Origin: Actinomycetes bacterium
Lineage (GTDB): Bacteria > Actinomycetota > Actinomycetes > Mycobacteriales > Micromonosporaceae
DNA: 8,658 nucleotides
Reading direction: 5' to 3'
Assembly: GCA_023437285.1 (NCBI GenBank)
Contig: JAEZGP010000504.1
Coordinates: forward strand, 1 to 8,658
This document shows, piece by piece, positions 1-5,586 of the stretch. The position numbers and the translations under genes were made by a program. A model generated the notes under the pieces. The model was not told the DNA's origin and did no database searches. It saw only the letters and a list, made by a program, of their open reading frames with translations. How positions within the stretch are numbered: position 1 is the stretch's first letter; every line of letters starts with the position of its first letter.

Positions 1-47
1 GCTCCATCGCCGCCGCCCGCGCCACCCACCAGGAGGTGCTCCGGTGA
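1..47 (+). CDS. 3' end of an unidentified gene (partial)
   Basis: Only the last 14 codons are visible, in the frame that starts at base 3 and stops at TGA 45-47. They encode SIAAARATHQEVLR. The fragment is alanine-rich and looks helical, but it is too short for a family call. A ferritin-like or lipoprotein relative of the following DUF4439 gene is possible, though this is a guess from its shape and position. The CAG-GAG-GTG codons near its end also form an AGGAGG Shine-Dalgarno sequence for the next start at 44. This supports the frame being the true end of an operon member. Confidence 0.45.
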   Translation, partial: SIAAARATHQEVLR

Positions 48-103
48 GGCGCGACGGCGGGGACGCCGGCCGGCTCTCCCGCGCGGCGGAGGTGACGGGG
101 TGA
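44..103 (+). CDS. possible 19-codon small ORF bridging two operon genes
   Basis: The frame GTG 44 to TGA 101-103 encodes VRRDGGDAGRLSRAAEVTG. Its GTG overlaps the upstream stop as GTGA (44-47), and its own stop overlaps the DUF4439 start as GTGA (100-103). A perfect AGGAGG lies at 31-36, seven bases before the GTG, which is ideal placement. The peptide is basic at its N-terminus and matches no family I know. It may be a translation-coupling leader or a real microprotein. It could also be a chance frame, since GC-rich DNA readily leaves frames open. The Shine-Dalgarno sequence is the strongest argument for translation. Confidence 0.35.
   Translation: MRRDGGDAGRLSRAAEVTG
88..92 (+). promoter_or_regulatory. 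Shine-Dalgarno of the DUF4439 gene
   Basis: GGAGG followed by seven bases and then GTG 100. This fixes the start of the DUF4439 gene. An even stronger AGGAGG at 31-36 serves the small frame starting at 44. Confidence 0.6.
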
Positions 104-531
104 GCGACGCCAACGCGGCCCTCGCCGCCGTGCTGGCCGCCGAACACGCGGCGATCTTCGGGTACGGCGTGGTCGGCGGGCACCTGGACAACGCCGGCAA
201 GCAAACCGTACGCCGGGCCGATTCCGCCCACCGCACCCGACGCGACGCGCTCATCGCCCGGCTGGTCAGCACGTCGGCGACCGTGCCGCCGGCCGCGCCG
301 GCGTACACCCTGCCGTTCGCTGTCACCAACCGCTCGTCGGCGCTCAAGCTGGCCGTCGCGCTCGAGGAGGGTACGGCCGAGGCGTGGCGGCTGGCGATCG
401 CCGCGACCACCGGCGACGTCCGCAAGGCCGCCCTCGACGCGCTCATCGACTGCGCGCTGCGCGCCACGGCCTGGCGCCGGGCCGCCAAGCTCGCGCCGAT
501 CACGGTGCCGTTCCCGGGCGTACGGTCATGA
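100..531 (+). CDS. DUF4439 ferritin-like domain protein
   Basis: This 143-residue protein is the usual length for a single DUF4439 domain, an actinobacterial four-helix ferritin-like fold. The hallmark stretch AAEHAAIFGYGVVGGHL is near residues 13-29. It is followed by AHRTRRDALIARL, the proline-rich APAYTLPF linker near residues 66-74, and a LAVALEEGTAEAWRLA helix. The glutamates and histidines of the helices could support a metal site as in ferritin-like proteins, but no function is established for this family. No signal peptide or membrane segment is visible. The GTG at 100 was chosen because GGAGG (88-92) lies seven bases upstream and the family motif begins soon after. Its last codons sit in the first copy of a 17-bp tandem duplication that continues into the next gene. 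Confidence 0.88.
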   Translation: MSDANAALAAVLAAEHAAIFGYGVVGGHLDNAGKQTVRRADSAHRTRRDALIARLVSTSATVPPAAPAYTLPFAVTNRSSALKLAVALEEGTAEAWRLAIAATTGDVRKAALDALIDCALRATAWRRAAKLAPITVPFPGVRS

Positions 532-550
532 CCGGCGTACGGTCATGAGC
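517..550 (+). repeat. 17-bp tandem duplication at a stop/start junction
   Basis: The unit GGCGTACGGTCATGACC (517-533) is followed directly by GGCGTACGGTCATGAGC (534-550), 16 of 17 bases identical. The ATGA in copy one contains the DUF4439 stop (TGA 529-531). The ATGA in copy two contains the start of the deazaflavin-dependent gene (ATG 545). Without the duplication the two genes would overlap by the common ATGA coupling signal. The duplication creates a frame, ATG 528 to TGA 548, encoding MTGVRS, which repeats the last four residues of the DUF4439 protein. Confidence 0.9.
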
Positions 551-1069
551 ACCGGTCTCGGCGTGGGCGCCCTGGCCCGCCGCCTCGGCCGCTACCGGTG
601 GTTCGGCGTCGTCGGCCGCGCGTACGTGCCGCTGGACCGGCTCGTGGCCCGGCTGACCCGCGGCCGGGCGACCGCACTGGGCCTGCCGTCGCTGCTGTTG
701 ACCACCACCGGACGCCGCTCCGGTGAGCCGCGCACCCAGCCCCTGCTCTACGTGCCCGACGGCGACGACTTCGTCGTCATCGGCTCCAACTGGGGCCAGA
801 CCCGGCACCCGGCCTGGACGGCGAATCTCCTCGACAATCCGGTGGCCGTCGCGACGGTACGCGGCCGCGAGGTGCCCGTACGGGCGGAACTGGTCCGCGG
901 CGAGGAACGCGAACAACTGTGGGCGCGGCTGCTGCGCGCCTGGCCCGCGTACGCCACCTATGCCGACCGGGCGGGCGGCCGCGAACTGCGCGTTTTCCGC
1001 CTGCGCCGGGTCGCCGACGGCCGACGGCGTCGCACCGCCTGTCCGACAGGCCGGCCCGGCGACAGCTAA
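545..1069 (+). CDS. deazaflavin (F420)-dependent nitroreductase-family oxidoreductase
   Basis: This 174-residue protein resembles the DUF385/Ddn split-beta-barrel family, whose members use reduced coenzyme F420 to reduce quinones, nitroaromatics and related substrates. The family core is plain: LLLTTTGRRSGEPRTQP at about residues 50-66, VVIGSNWGQTRHPAWTANL at 77-95, and the closing strand ELRVFRLRRV at 147-156. The N-terminal 40 residues, with an amphipathic RLGRYRWFGVVGRAYVPLDRLVARL stretch read in two parts, may associate with membrane as in Ddn. The 18-residue tail after residue 156 is arginine-rich, looks unstructured, and is unusual for the family. ATG 545 follows the 17-bp duplication and has no strong Shine-Dalgarno, so translation is probably coupled to the gene before it. 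The physiological substrate cannot be read from the sequence. Confidence 0.88.
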   Translation: MSTGLGVGALARRLGRYRWFGVVGRAYVPLDRLVARLTRGRATALGLPSLLLTTTGRRSGEPRTQPLLYVPDGDDFVVIGSNWGQTRHPAWTANLLDNPVAVATVRGREVPVRAELVRGEEREQLWARLLRAWPAYATYADRAGGRELRVFRLRRVADGRRRRTACPTGRPGDS

Positions 1070-1084
1070 CTGACAGCGGGCTGC

Positions 1085-1118
1085 GGCGAACCGACACCAC
1101 GCGACGGTCCGGTTCGCC
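1085..1118. repeat. perfect 9-bp inverted repeat before the nucleotidyltransferase gene
   Basis: GGCGAACCG (1085-1093) and CGGTTCGCC (1110-1118) are exact reverse complements separated by 16 bases. The right arm touches the putative -10 element of the nucleotidyltransferase gene. The left arm starts 15 bases after the stop of the reductase gene. It could be an operator for a dimeric regulator or a terminator-like hairpin for the upstream operon. There is no T-tract, and the 16-base loop is long for a terminator, so I favour an operator. Confidence 0.6.
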
Positions 1119-1130
1119 ACAATGGGCGCG
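1118..1130 (+). promoter_or_regulatory. putative -10 element of a leaderless nucleotidyltransferase transcript
   Basis: CACAAT (1118-1123) keeps the two best-conserved bases of an actinobacterial -10 (A at position 2, T at position 6). It lies six bases before GTG 1130, so transcription would begin at or next to the start codon. No Shine-Dalgarno precedes the GTG, which fits a leaderless message. I see no convincing -35 hexamer at 17-19 bases. Confidence 0.4.
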
Positions 1131-1837
1131 TGCCGCACTCGCCCTCCCGTTACAACCCCCGCTGGGAGGTTGCCGAGCAGGTGGCCGAGGTCGTCCGGCG
1201 CCGGTACGGCTCACAGGTGCGGGCCATCGGCGTACACGGCTCGCTCGCGCACGGCGACGACCACGACGGCAGCGACATCGACCTGGTGGTCGTCACCCGG
1301 CAGCCCGGCGCCGGCCCCCGCCCGGCGACCCGCCGGATCAGCGGCGTCATCGTCGACCTGGTGGCGATCAGCGGCGAGGAATACCTGGCCCACGCCCGCA
1401 CGCTGACCACGTCCTGGCCGCTCGCCGCCGACCAGTACCTCACCACGGCGGCGATCGTCGACCCCGACAACTGGTACGGGCTGCTGCGCGACACGCACCT
1501 GGGCCGGCTTGCGGTCGCCGACGCGGCGGAGTTCGCGACCCTGGCCCGGGAGGCCTGGTGCCGCGCGGCGGCCGCCAACGACAAGGCCCGCCGGCTCGCC
1601 GAGTGGTACGACACGGACGCGGCCATGCTGGTGCTCGGCGAGGCCCGCCTGGGTGCCGCGCTCGTCGAGGGCCTGCTCAGCCGCACGTACTTCCGCAACA
1701 GCGCCGACGCGGTGCGCCGCACCCGCGTCGCCGCCGAGGACGTGGTGACGTTGGGCGAGCGGCTCGCGGCGCAGGCGCGGGAACTGGCCCGCCGCGGCCG
1801 CCCGGTCGACGGCGAGGTCGCGGACCTCCTGGCCTGA
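1130..1837 (+). CDS. nucleotidyltransferase, kanamycin-nucleotidyltransferase type
   Basis: This 235-residue protein has a Pol-beta-type nucleotidyltransferase domain at the N-terminus. The signature GSLAHGDDHDGSDIDLVVV has Gly37-Ser38 binding nucleotide phosphate and Asp49 and Asp51 as metal ligands, with Asp76 in VIVDLVAI as the likely third carboxylate. The C-terminal half is helical, like the kanamycin nucleotidyltransferase C-terminal domain. Glu141 in LAREAW is a candidate for the general base, by position only. Members of this fold adenylylate aminoglycosides, but many chromosomal relatives have no known substrate, so resistance should not be assumed. The GTG at 1130 is chosen from the -10 spacing and because the domain begins shortly after. 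The gene converges on the VIT transporter across a hairpin. Confidence 0.82.
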   Translation: MPHSPSRYNPRWEVAEQVAEVVRRRYGSQVRAIGVHGSLAHGDDHDGSDIDLVVVTRQPGAGPRPATRRISGVIVDLVAISGEEYLAHARTLTTSWPLAADQYLTTAAIVDPDNWYGLLRDTHLGRLAVADAAEFATLAREAWCRAAAANDKARRLAEWYDTDAAMLVLGEARLGAALVEGLLSRTYFRNSADAVRRTRVAAEDVVTLGERLAAQARELARRGRPVDGEVADLLA

Positions 1838-1860
1838 ACCGACCACGCCGCGAACCGCGC

Positions 1861-1888
1861 AGCCGCGCGGCTCAACCACCGCGCGGCT
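1861..1888. terminator. strong hairpin between convergent genes, likely bidirectional terminator
   Basis: AGCCGCGCGG (1861-1870) and CCGCGCGGCT (1879-1888) form a perfect 10-bp stem around an 8-base loop. It lies between the nucleotidyltransferase stop (1837) and the transporter stop (1888-1890). No T-tract follows on either side, as is common for terminators in high-GC actinobacteria. The right arm ends inside the transporter stop codon. Confidence 0.6.
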
Positions 1889-1894
1889 CAGCCG
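1863..1894. repeat. 16-bp tandem repeat within the convergent junction
   Basis: CCGCGCGGCTCAACCA (1863-1878) is followed by CCGCGCGGCTCAGCCG (1879-1894). The first 12 bases are identical. The second copy contains the transporter stop (TCA 1888-1890 on plus). A further CCGCGC at 1855-1860 suggests an older related unit. Confidence 0.75.
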
Positions 1895-2592
1895 CCGATC
1901 AGCCAGCCGATGAGGTAGGTGGCGCCGGCCGCCAGCGCGCCGAACGCGAGCTGGCGCAGGCCGTTGTACCACCACGGCCGTACGGTGAACCGCGACACGA
2001 GCGCCCCGGCCGCGAACAGGCCGACACCGCCGGCGGTCAGCGCCGGCCACAGCACCGTGGCGCCGAGGATGTAGGGCAGCAGCGGGATGAGCGCGCCGAT
2101 GGAGTAGCAGACGAACGACGACGCGGCGGCCACCAGCGGGCTGGGCTTCTCGGTCGGGTCGAGGCCCAGCTCCTCCTGGGCGTGGACCCGCACCGCCTCC
2201 TCCTCGTTGTCGTTGATCCGCCGGGCCACCTCGTACGCCAGGTCGGCCGGCAGCCCCCGCTCGATCCACGCCTCGGCCAGTTCGGCCGCCTCGGCCTCCG
2301 GGTTGCGGCGCAGCTCGACGCGCTCCTTGGCGACCTCGTAGTCGATCTGCTCGTTCTGGGTGCGCACGGACGTGTACTCGCCGAGGCCCATCGAGATCGC
2401 GCCGGCCACGAGGCCGGAGGCGCCGGTCAGCACGATCGCGTTCGGCGACACCCCGCCGCCGCCCACGCCGGCGATGAGGGCGATGTTGGTGACGAGCCCG
2501 TCCATGGCCCCGAACACGGAGGCGCGCAGCCACCCACCCGACACGTCCCCGTGCTCATGGGCGATCGGCGGTCGGTGCGGAAGGCCGGTCAC
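1888..2592 (-). CDS. VIT1/CCC1-family divalent metal (Fe/Mn) transporter
   Basis: This 234-residue membrane protein belongs to the VIT family, which moves Fe2+ or Mn2+ out of the cytosol. Visible order: a short histidine-containing N-terminus ([12 protein letters not shown]); TM1 around 22-44 with the conserved DGLVTN (Asp31); TM2 around 52-74 ending in GEYTS (Met68 and Glu72); a glutamate-rich helical cytosolic domain at about 80-145, like the metal-binding domain of plant VIT1; TM3 about 151-176; TM4 about 178-201; and TM5 about 209-232. The length is normal for a bacterial member with the metal-binding insert. The GTG start at 2592-2590 overlaps the map stop as GTGA, implying translational coupling. 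A longer upstream reading would run into map and is rejected. Fe versus Mn preference cannot be decided by eye. Confidence 0.9.
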   Translation of the reverse strand: MTGLPHRPPIAHEHGDVSGGWLRASVFGAMDGLVTNIALIAGVGGGGVSPNAIVLTGASGLVAGAISMGLGEYTSVRTQNEQIDYEVAKERVELRRNPEAEAAELAEAWIERGLPADLAYEVARRINDNEEEAVRVHAQEELGLDPTEKPSPLVAAASSFVCYSIGALIPLLPYILGATVLWPALTAGGVGLFAAGALVSRFTVRPWWYNGLRQLAFGALAAGATYLIGWLIGG

Positions 2593-3443
2593 GGCAGGGT
2601 CAGGATCTCGTACCCGGTGTCGGTGACCGCCACGGTGTGCTCGAACTGGGCCGTCCACTTGCGGTCCTTGGTGACCACCGTCCAGCCGTCGCGCCACATC
2701 TCGTGCTGGTGCGTGCCCAGAGTGATCATCGGCTCGACGGTGAACGTCATGCCGGGCTCCATGACGACGTTCAGGTTCGGCTGGTCGTAGTGGGGCACGA
2801 ACAGGCCCGAGTGGAACGTCTCGCCGATGCCGTGCCCGCCGAAGTCGCGCACCACCCCGTACCCGAACCGCTTCGCGTACGCCTCGATGACCCGGCCGAC
2901 GGCGTTGAGCGGCCGGCCCGGCGCGACGGCCCGGATGCCGCGCATGGTCGCCTCACGCGTCCGGTCGACGAGCAGGCGCGCCTCCTCGGACACGTCGCCC
3001 ACGCAGAACGTCTGGTTGGTGTCGCCGTGCACCCCGTTGAGGTACGCGGTGACGTCGACGTTGAGGATGTCGCCGTCCTCGATCACGGTCGAGTCGGGGA
3101 TGCCGTGGCAGATCACCTCGTTGAGCGAGGTGCAGCACGACTTCGGGAAGCCCCGGTAGCCCAGCGTGGACGGGTAGGCGCCGTGGTCGCAGAGGAACTC
3201 GTGGACCACCCGGTCGATCTCGTCGGTGGTCACGCCCGGCTTCGCGTACTCCCCCGCGAGCACCGTGGCCTGCGCCGCCAGGCGACCCGCCAGCCGCATC
3301 TTCTCGATGGTCTCCGGCGTCTGCACGTCCCGGTCGGCGCGCTTGGGCTGCTTCCTGCCGACGTACTCCGGGCGGGCGATGGACGCCGGCACGTCACGCC
3401 AGGGCGACACCTGGCCGGGGGCGATCAGGGCACGCGTACTCAT
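2589..3443 (-). CDS. map: type I methionine aminopeptidase (MapB-like)
   Basis: This 284-residue enzyme removes the initiator methionine from nascent proteins in the cytosol. All five metal ligands are present: Asp130 (ILNVD), Asp141 (HGDTNQTF), His204 (GGHGIG), Glu237 (VEPM) and Glu268 (FEHT), plus substrate-site His113 (ICHGIP). The roughly 40-residue N-terminal extension and total length match Mycobacterium tuberculosis MetAP1c, whose ligand numbers as I recall them are one higher. ATG 3443 is chosen because a -10-like TAGGCT ends seven bases before it and there is no Shine-Dalgarno, suggesting a leaderless message. The last four bases overlap the VIT transporter start, so the two are co-transcribed. 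Many actinobacteria carry a second map near the ribosomal genes, which lies outside this window. Confidence 0.96.
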   Translation of the reverse strand: MSTRALIAPGQVSPWRDVPASIARPEYVGRKQPKRADRDVQTPETIEKMRLAGRLAAQATVLAGEYAKPGVTTDEIDRVVHEFLCDHGAYPSTLGYRGFPKSCCTSLNEVICHGIPDSTVIEDGDILNVDVTAYLNGVHGDTNQTFCVGDVSEEARLLVDRTREATMRGIRAVAPGRPLNAVGRVIEAYAKRFGYGVVRDFGGHGIGETFHSGLFVPHYDQPNLNVVMEPGMTFTVEPMITLGTHQHEMWRDGWTVVTKDRKWTAQFEHTVAVTDTGYEILTLP

Positions 3444-3450
3444 GCCGTCC

Positions 3451-3482
3451 AGCCTATCGCCGCGCCGGGGCCGGGTTGTCCA
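3451..3482 (-). promoter_or_regulatory. putative leaderless promoter of map-VIT
   Basis: On the minus strand TAGGCT (3456-3451) fits the actinobacterial TAnnnT -10. It ends seven bases before ATG 3443, placing the transcription start at the start codon. The TAG is also the stop codon of the oxidase-family gene. A weak -35 candidate, TGGACA (3482-3477), lies 20 bases upstream, which is longer than ideal. Confidence 0.45.
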
Positions 3483-4026
3483 GCGCTGGCATCCCGTCGA
3501 TGCTGGTCGTGTTCTTGCGTACCCGGTAGTCGGCGGCGTAGTCGTCGTCGCGGTGCTCCCAGTACTTCACCAGTAGGTCCCGGTCGCCCTCGTAGGCCAG
3601 GCGCGGCACGGAGAACCCGCACGAGTCGCTGACCCGCGTGACGTCCACCGTCACCACGCCGCGCAGCCCGACGGTCTCCGGCGGGTCGAACAGGGCGACG
3701 AGTTCGGCGAACCGCGGCTCCTCGGCGCGCACATAGGTGCCGTGCCCGTGCAGCCGGACGATGTTGGGCGGGCCCTGGAAGGCACAGAACATGATCGTGA
3801 TGCGGCCGTTGTCGCGCAGGTGGGCCACGGTCTCCGCGCCGCTGCCGATCCAGTCCAGGTACGCCACCCGGTGCTCGCCGAGGACGCGGAACGTGCCCCG
3901 CATGCCCTTCGGTGAGACGTTGACGTGACCGTCGGGCCCGCTCGGCGCGGTCGCCACGAAGAACATCGGCTGTTCCGCGATGAACGCCGCCAGTTTCTCG
4001 TCGATCTTCTCGTGCAGGTTCCCCAT
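3454..4026 (-). CDS. pyridoxamine 5'-phosphate oxidase-family (split-barrel flavin/F420) protein
   Basis: This 190-residue protein has the FMN-binding split-barrel fold of the PNPOx family. Motifs in order: [20 protein letters not shown] at about 22-41, [20 protein letters not shown] at about 59-78, [20 protein letters not shown] in the central sheet, and SDSCGFSVP at 133-141. These mark the actinobacterial branch annotated only as oxidase-family proteins. True PdxH activity is unlikely, because the pyridoxamine-phosphate oxidase C-terminal signature is not evident. FMN, F420 or heme could be the ligand. ATG 4026 is preferred over a GTG 12 codons upstream because GAGGA lies seven bases before it and the family N-terminus begins there. 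Its stop is 10 bases before map, so some read-through into map is possible. Confidence 0.85.
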   Translation of the reverse strand: MGNLHEKIDEKLAAFIAEQPMFFVATAPSGPDGHVNVSPKGMRGTFRVLGEHRVAYLDWIGSGAETVAHLRDNGRITIMFCAFQGPPNIVRLHGHGTYVRAEEPRFAELVALFDPPETVGLRGVVTVDVTRVSDSCGFSVPRLAYEGDRDLLVKYWEHRDDDYAADYRVRKNTTSIDGMPALDNPAPARR

Positions 4027-4080
4027 GTCCCGATCCTCATCCCGGGCACGGGCCGTCACCAACGCATTCCCACCCCTGCG

Positions 4081-4100
4081 CGGGTGACCCCGCTCACCCG
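4081..4100. terminator. terminator-like hairpin at the end of the gamma-glutamyl operon
   Basis: CGGGTGA (4081-4087) pairs perfectly with TCACCCG (4094-4100) around a 6-base loop. On the minus strand the stem begins in the last codons and stop (4096-4094) of the amidotransferase gene, as expected of a transcript end. There is no T-tract. The 67 bases from 4027 to 4093 show no clear promoter for the oxidase-family gene, so partial read-through is possible. Confidence 0.4.
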
Positions 4101-4780
4101 GCGGCGGCGGCCACCAGCGCGGCGAACAGCCGCTTGTCCGGGGTGTCCTCGGGATGCCACTGCACGGCCAGGTGGAACGCGCGCGACGGGTCCTCCACCG
4201 CCTCGACGAGACCGTCCGGCGCCAGGGCGGCGATCTTCAGTCCGCCCGGGTCGGCGACGCCCTGGTGGTGATGCGAGTTGACCTCCAGCTCGGCGCCAAG
4301 GATGTCCCGGCAGCGCGTACCGTCCAGGGTGCGCACCGGATGGCGGGCGTAGTGCCCGTCGCGGCGCCGGTGCTCGGCCAGCCCGGCCACGTCCGGCAGG
4401 TGCTGATGCAGCCGCCCGCCGGCCGCCACCACCATGAGTTGCAGGCCCCGGCACACGCCGAGGACCGGCAGGTCGGCCGCCATGGCCGCGCGCAGCAGGA
4501 CCAGCTCGCCGTCGTCGCGCCGGCGCACCACGGCGGTCTCCGGGTGGGCCGCCGCCCCGTACCGCGCCGGGTCCACATCGGACCCGCCGGTGAGTACCAG
4601 AGCGTCCAGGCGGCCCACGACCTCGGGGTCAGGATCATCAGAAGCCACGAGTACGGGCAGCCCGCCCGCGTCGCGCACCGACCGTGGGTAGGCCAGCGGC
4701 AGGGCCGCGATGTCGGTCTCCGCCGGCCCGTACACGCCGCGCTTGAGATAGGTCGTCAAACCGATGAGTGGTCGCGCCAT
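4094..4780 (-). CDS. class I glutamine amidotransferase, gamma-glutamyl-GABA hydrolase (PuuD) type
   Basis: This 228-residue hydrolase is of the PuuD/peptidase C26 type, which cleaves a gamma-glutamyl amide to release glutamate. The catalytic triad is visible: nucleophile Cys110 in GVCRG, and His209 with Glu211 in QWHPED. LTGGSDVDPARYG (63-75) and VNSHHHQGV (167-175) are typical of this subfamily rather than of GuaA or PyrG domains. There is no synthetase domain or ammonia-acceptor partner, so it should work as a free hydrolase. ATG 4780 is chosen because the family N-terminus RPLIGLTTY follows at once, although the Shine-Dalgarno is weak. It lies 29 bases after the SDR gene and is the last gene of the operon. 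It probably performs the final deglutamylation step. Confidence 0.92.
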   Translation of the reverse strand: MARPLIGLTTYLKRGVYGPAETDIAALPLAYPRSVRDAGGLPVLVASDDPDPEVVGRLDALVLTGGSDVDPARYGAAAHPETAVVRRRDDGELVLLRAAMAADLPVLGVCRGLQLMVVAAGGRLHQHLPDVAGLAEHRRRDGHYARHPVRTLDGTRCRDILGAELEVNSHHHQGVADPGGLKIAALAPDGLVEAVEDPSRAFHLAVQWHPEDTPDKRLFAALVAAAAG

Positions 4781-4809
4781 GGGTCCGTTTCCGACAGCAG
4801 GGGCAGCCG

Positions 4810-5574
4810 CTACAGCGGGGTCACGTAGGCGCCGGTGATGCCGCCGTCGACGATGAACGACGACGCCGTGATGAAGGAGGCGTCGTCGCTGGCCAGGAAC
4901 GCCACAGCGGCGGCGATCTCCGACGGTTCGGCGAAGCGGCCCATCGGCACGTGCACCAGCCGCCGGGCGGCCCGCTCCGGGTCCTTGGCGAACAGATCCA
5001 TGAGCAGCGGCGTGGCGACCGGCCCCGGACACAGGGCGTTGACGCGTACCCCCTGGCGGGCGAACTGGACGCCCAGCTCGCGGGTCATCGCCAGGACCCC
5101 GCCCTTGCTGGCGGTGTAGGAGATCTGCGAGGTGGCCGCGCCGAGCAGCGCCACGAACGACGCCGTGTTGATGATCGAACCCTTGCCGGCGGCGAGCATG
5201 TGCGGCAGCACGTACTTGCAGCACAGGTAGACGCTGGTCAGGTTGACCCGCTGGACGCGTTCCCACGCCTCGAGGCCGGTGTCGAGGATCGAGTCGTCGT
5301 CGGGCGGCGAGATGCCCGCGTTGTTGAACGCGATGTCGACCCGCCCGTGCCGGGCCACCACCCCGTCGAACAGCGCCTTCACGGCCGCCTCGTCGACCAC
5401 GTCGACGGCCACGAACTCGCCGCCGACCTCGGCGGCGGCCGCCTCGCCCGCCTCAGCGTTGAGGTCCACGACGACGACCGTCGCCCCCTCGGCCGCGAAC
5501 CGGCGGGCGGTCGCGAGCCCGATGCCGCTCGCCGCCCCCGTGATGACGGCCACCCGACCGTCCAACCGACCCAC
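4810..5574 (-). CDS. short-chain dehydrogenase/reductase (classical SDR)
   Basis: This 254-residue classical SDR, numbered from the GTG, has the cofactor motif TGAASGIG at 12-19. Asp37 after VVVV suggests NAD(H) preference, and NNAG is at 84-87. The catalytic tetrad is Asn111, Ser139, Tyr153 and Lys157 (SYTASKGG). Automated annotation would often call it FabG, but it sits inside a gamma-glutamyl catabolic operon and is more likely an alcohol dehydrogenase there. I infer that it oxidises the hydroxyl of a gamma-glutamylated amino-alcohol to the aldehyde used by the neighbouring aldehyde dehydrogenase. AGGAG, overlapping the previous gene's stop, is nine bases before GTG 5574 and six before a TTG at 5577. 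GTG is preferred as the commoner start. Confidence 0.9.
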   Translation of the reverse strand: MGRLDGRVAVITGAASGIGLATARRFAAEGATVVVVDLNAEAGEAAAAEVGGEFVAVDVVDEAAVKALFDGVVARHGRVDIAFNNAGISPPDDDSILDTGLEAWERVQRVNLTSVYLCCKYVLPHMLAAGKGSIINTASFVALLGAATSQISYTASKGGVLAMTRELGVQFARQGVRVNALCPGPVATPLLMDLFAKDPERAARRLVHVPMGRFAEPSEIAAAVAFLASDDASFITASSFIVDGGITGAYVTPL

Positions 5575-5586
5575 CAACGCGCGCTC

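Noticed and set aside
500..560. Frameshift joining the DUF4439 and reductase genes into one protein
   Set aside because: Each has a full-length domain of normal size with its own start and stop. The 17-bp duplication explains the odd junction without invoking a broken gene.
1130..1837. Confident call as an aminoglycoside-resistance gene
   Set aside because: The fold is shared by many chromosomal nucleotidyltransferases of unknown substrate, and nothing nearby indicates antibiotic production or mobility.
919..2790. 623-codon open frame on the plus strand
   Set aside because: It overlaps the nucleotidyltransferase and runs antisense to the transporter. Its product is a low-complexity Arg/Pro/Gly string with no motif, a typical artefact of GC-rich DNA.
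4810..5577. Naming the SDR FabG (fatty-acid synthesis)
   Set aside because: SDR motifs alone do not separate FabG from alcohol dehydrogenases. No fatty-acid genes are nearby, and Asp37 suggests NAD(H) rather than the NADPH usual for FabG.
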